Source of the DNA: Phyllostachys edulis
Lineage: Eukaryota > Streptophyta > Magnoliopsida > Poales > Poaceae
Direction: 5' to 3'
NCBI GenBank assembly: GCA_036346405.1
Contig: CM070546.1
Span: forward strand, 97,008,288 to 97,072,287
DNA length: 64,000 nt
Below, in pieces: positions 58,701 to 64,000 of this stretch (its first letter is position 1; each line of letters opens with the position of its first letter). A program made the position numbers and the translations under genes. The notes beneath the pieces are model-generated. The model ran no database searches. It had not been told where the DNA came from and saw only the letters and a list, made by a program, of their open reading frames with translations.

Positions 58701-59205
58701 TGAAATGAAATAAGTGTACGTCTTTGTGAAAATCTGGTTTTACTGATTCTTGATACTGCACCAATGTCAGTTGTTTTGATCTAATTATAGTTTCATCAAA
58801 CTTTGTTCTCATTTTATTTGGAAATTCTTGTTAACATTTCTTATTCAATGTACAAAACATTTCTTATTGGGTATGATCAGTGTTTTGTTGTTGTTGTTTT
58901 GGTGTTCATGTGTTCAAAGGAATGACCATGTGTATGAAGCTTGCTGTGTATGTCAGGTAGCTAATGCCTACCTACAGGAAATAATCACTTGAAATTTCAA
59001 CAAATCTGAATAGCATCTTATATGTGAATTACTGAATTTGAATCGACAGTTACAAAACTTCCAATTGTTCCTATGCCAATGCTTTGCCACATAATTTACT
59101 TCTATCTGTTTATTTACAATTTAGGTACCTTATTTTCGGCCATTTTTCATTCTGTTATTTCTAATAAAAAGACACTTCATCTCTCAGGCCTTGTCTAAGT
59201 TGGAC
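55781..59205 (+). other. Putative 5' leader exon (to 55866), 3.3-kb leader intron (55867-59187) and leader exon 2
   Basis: The C/G-rich leader ending CCAAAAG is followed by the donor GTGAGA at 55867. The acceptor ATCTCTCAG ends at 59187, 18 bases before the start codon. The intron is T-rich and carries a Helitron (57174-58147). The spliced leader would contain a 9-codon upstream frame starting at 55848 and ending with TAA at 59196-59198. Additional leader exons cannot be excluded. Confidence 0.5.
57174..58147 (-). mobile_element. Non-autonomous Helitron, 974 bp
   Basis: On the minus strand it starts TCTACTATATAATAAAAGC (58147 leftwards) and ends with the perfect palindrome CCACACAATTGTGTGG (57187-57202), nine spacer bases and CTAG (57174). 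It sits between A and T, with no target duplication. These are the canonical Helitron marks: 5' TC, 3' hairpin plus CTRR, A|T insertion. No Rep/helicase is encoded; the only open frames are short. It lies within the leader intron of the kinase gene. Confidence 0.8.
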
Positions 59206-61527
59206 ATGTCGTGCTTTGCATGCTGTGGTGGCGATGACACTCAAGGAGCACCTGATAACAGAGGCTCATACACTAGTGGCTACCCAGCAAGTAATGTTCC
59301 ACCAATTAATATGCATTCTGACTTAGCATTTAGCTATTCTCGATAGCTGTATATGTAGCCCCATTTCTCGTAATTCCAACTACTACCTTTAATACTTGAT
59401 AATAAAATTTCCCTGGATTATTATCAATCTGCAGGGAATGATGCTTATCGCACTACTGATCCAACTCCCAGAGGTGCTCAACCTGTGAAAGTGCAACCAA
59501 TTGCAGTCCCCACGATTCCTGTAGAAGAAATTAGGGAGGTGACTAAGGGTTTTGGTGATGAAGCTTTGATTGGTGAGGGTTCTTTTGGCAGAGTGTATTT
59601 TGGCATTCTAAAAAATGGTAGAAGTGCAGCGATAAAAAAGTTAGATTCGAGTAAGCAACCGGACCAAGAATTTTTGGCACAGGTATGCGCTGTTTGTCTA
59701 TGAATTGTGCATCTTCACTAGTCCTTCTGCTTCTTAGTAAATGTGTCTACAGGTCTCCATGGTGTCAAGACTTAAGCATGACAATGTTGTGGAGTTGCTT
59801 GGTTACTGTGTTGATGGAAACACCCGTACACTTGCTTATGAGTTTGCTACGATGGGTTCTCTTCATGATATGCTTCATGGTATGACTTTGGATGATTGTA
59901 AATTTTTGTTTAATTCTCTCTGTACTGATAAGTTTATAGGAGTTCTATGATATGCTTGTGCTTCTTTCCTTATGCCTAATGAGTATTGAATTGAACTCTA
60001 CAGGACGGAAAGGTGTAAAAGGAGCTCAGCCTGGTCCGGTCTTGTCGTGGACACAACGAGTGAAGATTGCTGTTGGAGCAGCAAAAGGCCTAGAGTATCT
60101 TCATGAGAAAGCCCAGCCTCATATCATACACCGGGACATCAAGTCCAGCAATGTTCTTCTATTTGATGATGACGTAGCTAAACTAGCTGATTTTGATTTG
60201 TCAAATCAAGCTCCTGATATGGCAGCTCGGCTTCACTCAACTAGGGTTCTTGGAACATTTGGATATCATGCACCAGAGTACGTGCAGTTCTCTTTTCAGT
60301 GTTATGAACAGTTGCATCCATTTTTGCTTGATTGTTAAAAACTTTGATACAGGTATGCGATGACTGGACAACTTAGCTCTAAGAGTGATGTGTACAGTTT
60401 CGGAGTTGTTCTTCTGGAGCTCCTGACTGGAAGAAAGCCTGTGGATCATACATTACCAAGAGGACAGCAGAGCCTTGTGACATGGGTAAACATCTATATT
60501 GGCTTTTGTAGTTTTGGTTTTTTTTTTTGGTCCTGTACAATTATCTGGTATGAACAGTGAACTTTTTGCGCAAGTTTTTAAAAAATCTCAAAATATTGGT
60601 GCATATAGAAGAAGAGATGTTCTATAACCCTGCAAAATTTCATGAGAAAACTTGGTTGTGTCCGGGTTAAAAAAATAAGAAGCAGCTCAAAGGAATAATG
60701 TTGAAATAGTTAATCACTATTGAAAGAAACTTAAATGTGTCTTTTCGTTGCTTCCAAATGCATTCTTGTTTGATCATGAAATTTAGTAGAAATCATAGAA
60801 CATCATTCCCCCTACCTCCAACCAACATATGGTGGATTTTTGGAACCTTTCACAAAGCCCACACGAGTTTACACTGAATTTTGAGCTTATACAGTTATAC
60901 CTGATATTTACCTTAAGAAGTTATCTTGTGTTTATGACATATTTTACCTTTTCTTTTGTTTGATTAATCAAAGTACTGGCTGGTTTGATGGTTGCAGGCA
61001 ACTCCCCGACTTAGTGAAGACAAGGTTAGGCAATGTGTTGATTCAAGACTTGGAGGGGAATATCCTCCTAAAGCTATTGCAAAGGTATGAATGGTTATTC
61101 TAGGATCTAATTTTCTCTGGGGTTTAAATAGGTTCGTAGCAATTAATCTTTTCTCAAAGGTTATTAAAAGGAGAGAACATTCTACGCTCCTTGAATAAAG
61201 GTCATAAGAAAGGACAGTATTTTGCTGTTAGCAATGCTTAGATATGATACCAGAAAGTGGTGGCGTGTTGATTGATTTTTATTCATTTATTGCTGTGCCT
61301 CCTCACTTGATAATTGATATTGAGCTTATTAATTGCATTCATTGGTTTGAAAACCTTATTCACCCCTCTTCTTGTTCCTTGTGTTCTTTGAACAGTTTGC
61401 AGCTGTTGCTGCATTGTGCGTGCAATATGAAGCAGATTTCAGACCAAACATGAGCATCGTCGTGAAGGCACTCCAACCCCTGCTGAATGCACGAGCATCC
61501 AACCCTGGTGAACACACTGGATCATAA
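59206..61527 (+). CDS. PTI1: PTI1-like serine/threonine protein kinase
   Basis: The seven coding exons are 59206-59290, 59435-59682, 59753-59879, 60004-60277, 60353-60485, 60998-61084 and 61396-61527. All use GT/AG borders and keep phase, giving 1,086 bp and 361 residues, the usual PTI1 length. The N-terminus MSCFACCGGDD has Cys3, Cys6 and Cys7 suited to palmitoylation and membrane attachment. The kinase domain (about 68-345) has the glycine loop GEGSFGRV (75-82), Lys96, HRD Asp198, DFD in place of DFG (Asp216, as is usual for PTI1), the activation segment STRVLGTFGYHAPE and SDVYSFGVVLLELLTGRKP. PTI1 proteins act downstream of receptor-like kinases and OXI1 in defence and oxidative signalling. 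All key residues are present, so it should be functional. The start is the first ATG of the conserved N-terminal motif. Confidence 0.95.
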
Positions 61528-62234
61528 TCTTTAACCCACCTTTTGTGTGAAATATATACATCATCGAGGTTGTTTTGCAAAGTGGTGGCTGGGAAGCTGG
61601 ATGTATGTAGATCTGTGTTTATCCTTCCCTACTTGTAATCAAGCTTCTGGCACTCGTATTTCATGTGATTCTTTTAATGTGATGGAGGATGACTGCTCTT
61701 GTCTGTCCTAACATGATTATCTAATTTAACAGTTATGCAGGATTAAGGGGGGAAATATGGAAAATGTATGGCGTTTGACTTAATTCCGTTGACCTCAGAT
61801 GTTGATCAGGAGATGTTTTTCTTCCCATGGGCATGACTGGGCGTAGTAATGCAATTTCTGAATGTTACGGTTCGGTCAGTCTTGTTGTACGCGGTTCCAT
61901 TTCATCTGACGGATTTTCCATTTCATTTATGTTTGAACTTGAGCTAAAATTGTTTTACATCTGAAATTCTTACTACAAAAATTCCCCATTGCCAGTCAAG
62001 GTTGCAAGTTTGGACCTTGTTTGCTGAATATTGTTTCAGTTGCAAGCAAACAGGATTACAGGAACAAAAATGTTGTTGGCTATGTTACCAATCTAATTTG
62101 GACATGTAACCGGTTAGAAAAGGATCTTATGATCCAAGTATTGTAATTTTACATGCAGAACATTCTCCTGACAATACAAGTACCGGAGGATCGAGGCGCT
62201 AGCAGCCAGAACAGCTGAAACAACATGCTCAGAG
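61528..62234 (+). other. 3' UTR of the kinase gene and intergenic DNA
   Basis: The 3' UTR likely ends near 61690, in GT-rich sequence; no clear AATAAA is visible. The rest is unremarkable AT-rich DNA without coding potential. Confidence 0.5.
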
Positions 62235-62377
62235 TGTCATAAATATTGTGTGTATGTATTCAAAGGTCCAATAGTCAATATATATAGGGTGTGCAATAGG
62301 TATATGTCATATACAGATAAGACAATACAAAAGATAGATAAGGAATACAAAAGGGTATATCTAACATATCTCTAACA
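62235..62377 (-). repeat. Copia-type LTR remnant
   Basis: TATTGTGTGTATGTATTCAA, GGTCCAATAGTCAATATATA, ATATACAGATAAGACAATAC and the end TCTCTAACA parallel the LTR at 52838-52946. It is followed by CTCCCCCCCCTCC, that is a purine tract on the minus strand. It marks the 3' end of another reverse-oriented copia element whose pol is not recognisable here. Confidence 0.65.
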
Positions 62378-63903
62378 CTCCCCCCCCTCCCTTTGTCCCT
62401 CTCAAATGCAAGATGTATGCAATATCATTGCATTTGGAAAGAGTTGACACTAAAATATAGAAAAAAACCAAAGTTCGAGTCTTAATAATATCATCGTACC
62501 ATGCAGCTTTTGGAAAATATGTCGACAAAAGATCTTCTCCCATCTAGGGTCGTACGACAGCCCATAAAACATAAAGTGCGGGAGTGAAGTCGACTGTGAC
62601 AATAAGACGAAGAAGATGAAACCGACAAAAAAAGAGAAGCTGTCAAATCAAGCTAAAAAGGAATAGATAGAAGCATGGCGGTGCAGATCGTAACCCAAGA
62701 CGACGGCGGCGCAGTGCAAAAGAAGCGCGACGCAATGCACAAGAAGCGTAACAAAGGCGCAGTGCAGAAGAAGCGCGACACAATGCACAAGAAGCACAAC
62801 GAAGACGCAGTGCGGAAGAAGCGCAACGGCCTTAAAAGCTTGGGCGCGGCAGATCTGCAGCGGCTCGAAGAAAAGAGCAGCGGTTGCTACCATGCAAAGA
62901 AATTCCTATGCTTCTATAACTAACATAAATTTGTAGACTCGCATGGCTTAGATAAACTCACAGATAAAGAGTTACGAACTTGGATGAACGCAGCGAAAGA
63001 AAAACGAATAATAGCTAGCAGTAGCAGCAAGAATAGCTAGCAGTAACAAAAGATCCGCACTATCCTGTAGTTCTAGATAGCCAGCACAGCTGAGCCATCC
63101 CAAATACCAATAGCCATCCTTGAGATGTAGAGCAGTAGCTGAGCCAAGCACACAAAGTATAGCTAGTAGCAAAACTAGCAGCAATCAAGAACTACATTAT
63201 GGAAGACTTATCCAACCGAAGACTCTAGAACCGTGATATATCCAACCAAAGACTCTCACAGACTTATCCAACCAAAGAATCCACTCGGAACCAACTTCAA
63301 ATCGGGCGTGGAACCACTAGAGAGGAAGACCGGTGGAAGACGCCGCCGCCGTTGAAGACGAGGCGACGCCGGGCGAGGAAGAGCGTCGGTGGCAAGTCGG
63401 GTGCCTGCATCGGCCTCGGCTGCGCGATGAAGATGAAGCACGGAGGCACGACGACCTCCAGGCAAGAAGCTCGGATCTGCGTCGGCCTACGGAGGCCCGG
63501 TGACTGGGACGCTGGCAAATTGAAGCAACGCTAGAGAAAGACCAGCTGATTGAAGCGACGGTGCCTCGGTCATGTCCCGACCCCGAGCGAAGAAACCCGA
63601 GCGGCTGGAGAGGACTGGGAGGCCCGACCAGGGGCGAGTTTCGGGCACGCAGCGTCGGGGCAAGTTGGGTCTGGGCGGTGTAGCTTGAGGCGATCTGGAG
63701 CGGCAGCGCCATGGGAGGTCGAGCAAAGGATCCGAGCGGGGAAGCCGAGGCGGCGCGTCGCCCATCTGGAGGAGCTTAATGATGAAGATAGGCTCTGCTT
63801 GCTGTTGACGCCAAGATTGCTGCTTAGAAGAAGGCCATCCCCGGGAGCAAAGATCGATCCTCCTAGGGGCGGCGACGGTGGCTACAGTAACGCTAACCCT
63901 AAC
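62378..63903. other. TE-derived region, no recognisable gene, with short repeats
   Basis: After the LTR remnant the sequence is degraded. 62698-62835 holds a 24-bp repeat (separate entry). 63190-63290 has three imperfect copies of TATCCAACC(G/A)AAGACTCT. 63300-63890 is GC-rich and open on both strands, with Arg/Ser-rich translations but no domain. It is possibly the remains of the copia interior. Confidence 0.4.
62675..62923 (+). repeat. 24-bp repeat encoding a lysine/arginine-rich peptide (82 codons)
   Basis: About five alternating units of the type GCAGTGCAAAAGAAGCGC.AC / GCAATGCACAAGAAGCGTAAC at about 62707-62828 keep one plus frame open. The peptide repeats AVQKKRDAMHKKRN with small changes and contains several KKR clusters like nuclear-localisation signals. 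The opposite strand is also open, as a hydrophobic repeat (ALLLHC...). There is no upstream promoter or recognised homologue, so coding status is doubtful. Confidence 0.5.
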
Positions 63904-64000
63904 TGTAACATCCCTATTTTCTGGGCATTTTGAAAATTTTGAAAACTTTAAAAATTACCCGTTTGGTTTTATTAATTTGCCAAAGCTTAACTTGTAATTT
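63904..64000 (+). repeat. Start of a gypsy LTR, cut by the window end
   Basis: TGTAACATCCCTATTTTCTG begins at 63904 and matches the start type of the LTR at 12615. It continues beyond the window. Confidence 0.6.

Overview
The window is nuclear DNA from a grass (Poaceae). Three ancestral genes read as monocot homologues: S-adenosylmethionine synthetase, a PTI1-like kinase and a SPL15-type SBP-box gene. The rest is dense, nested, grass-type transposable-element DNA. Genus cannot be told from sequence alone. Only two host genes look intact. Most long open frames are chance frames in GC-rich repeats.

Layout. 1-17.7 kb is a pile of long (about 3 kb) Ty3/gypsy-type LTRs in both orientations, with one clear LTR + primer site + gag remnant (12615-17064) and a small Mutator-type MITE (11864-12160). 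17.7-28.1 kb is a copia-type LTR full of CGGTATTACCG palindromes. A well-delimited but defective gypsy element (17852-26316, 5-bp target duplication CGGTA) sits inside it; it lost reverse transcriptase and carries an antisense piece of a WDR5-like WD40 gene. 28.1-31.7 kb is the S-adenosylmethionine synthetase gene with a 1.57-kb intron in its 5' leader. 32.4-44.1 kb is a reverse-strand Ty1/copia element with 106-bp LTRs, split by a gypsy solo LTR. That solo LTR is split by a CACTA transposon, which in turn contains a large foldback flanked by TA microsatellites: four levels of nesting.

44.4-52.8 kb holds a dismembered, frameshifted SPL15-like pseudogene (reverse strand) with foldback elements in an intron and in the DNA that separates its exons, and a 5'-truncated copia element abutting its most upstream exon. 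55.8-61.5 kb is the PTI1-like kinase gene with seven coding exons and a probable 3.3-kb leader intron carrying a non-autonomous Helitron. 61.5-64 kb is TE debris with a 24-bp repeat encoding a very basic peptide, ending at the start of another gypsy LTR.

The two living genes are unrelated in pathway (methyl-donor synthesis; receptor-proximal kinase signalling). The main interest is in the mobile DNA: gene capture, covarying hairpins in the gypsy element, a microsatellite-embedded foldback, and decay of SPL15 by insertion. All coordinates of splice sites and element ends were read by eye; no alignment or database search was run.
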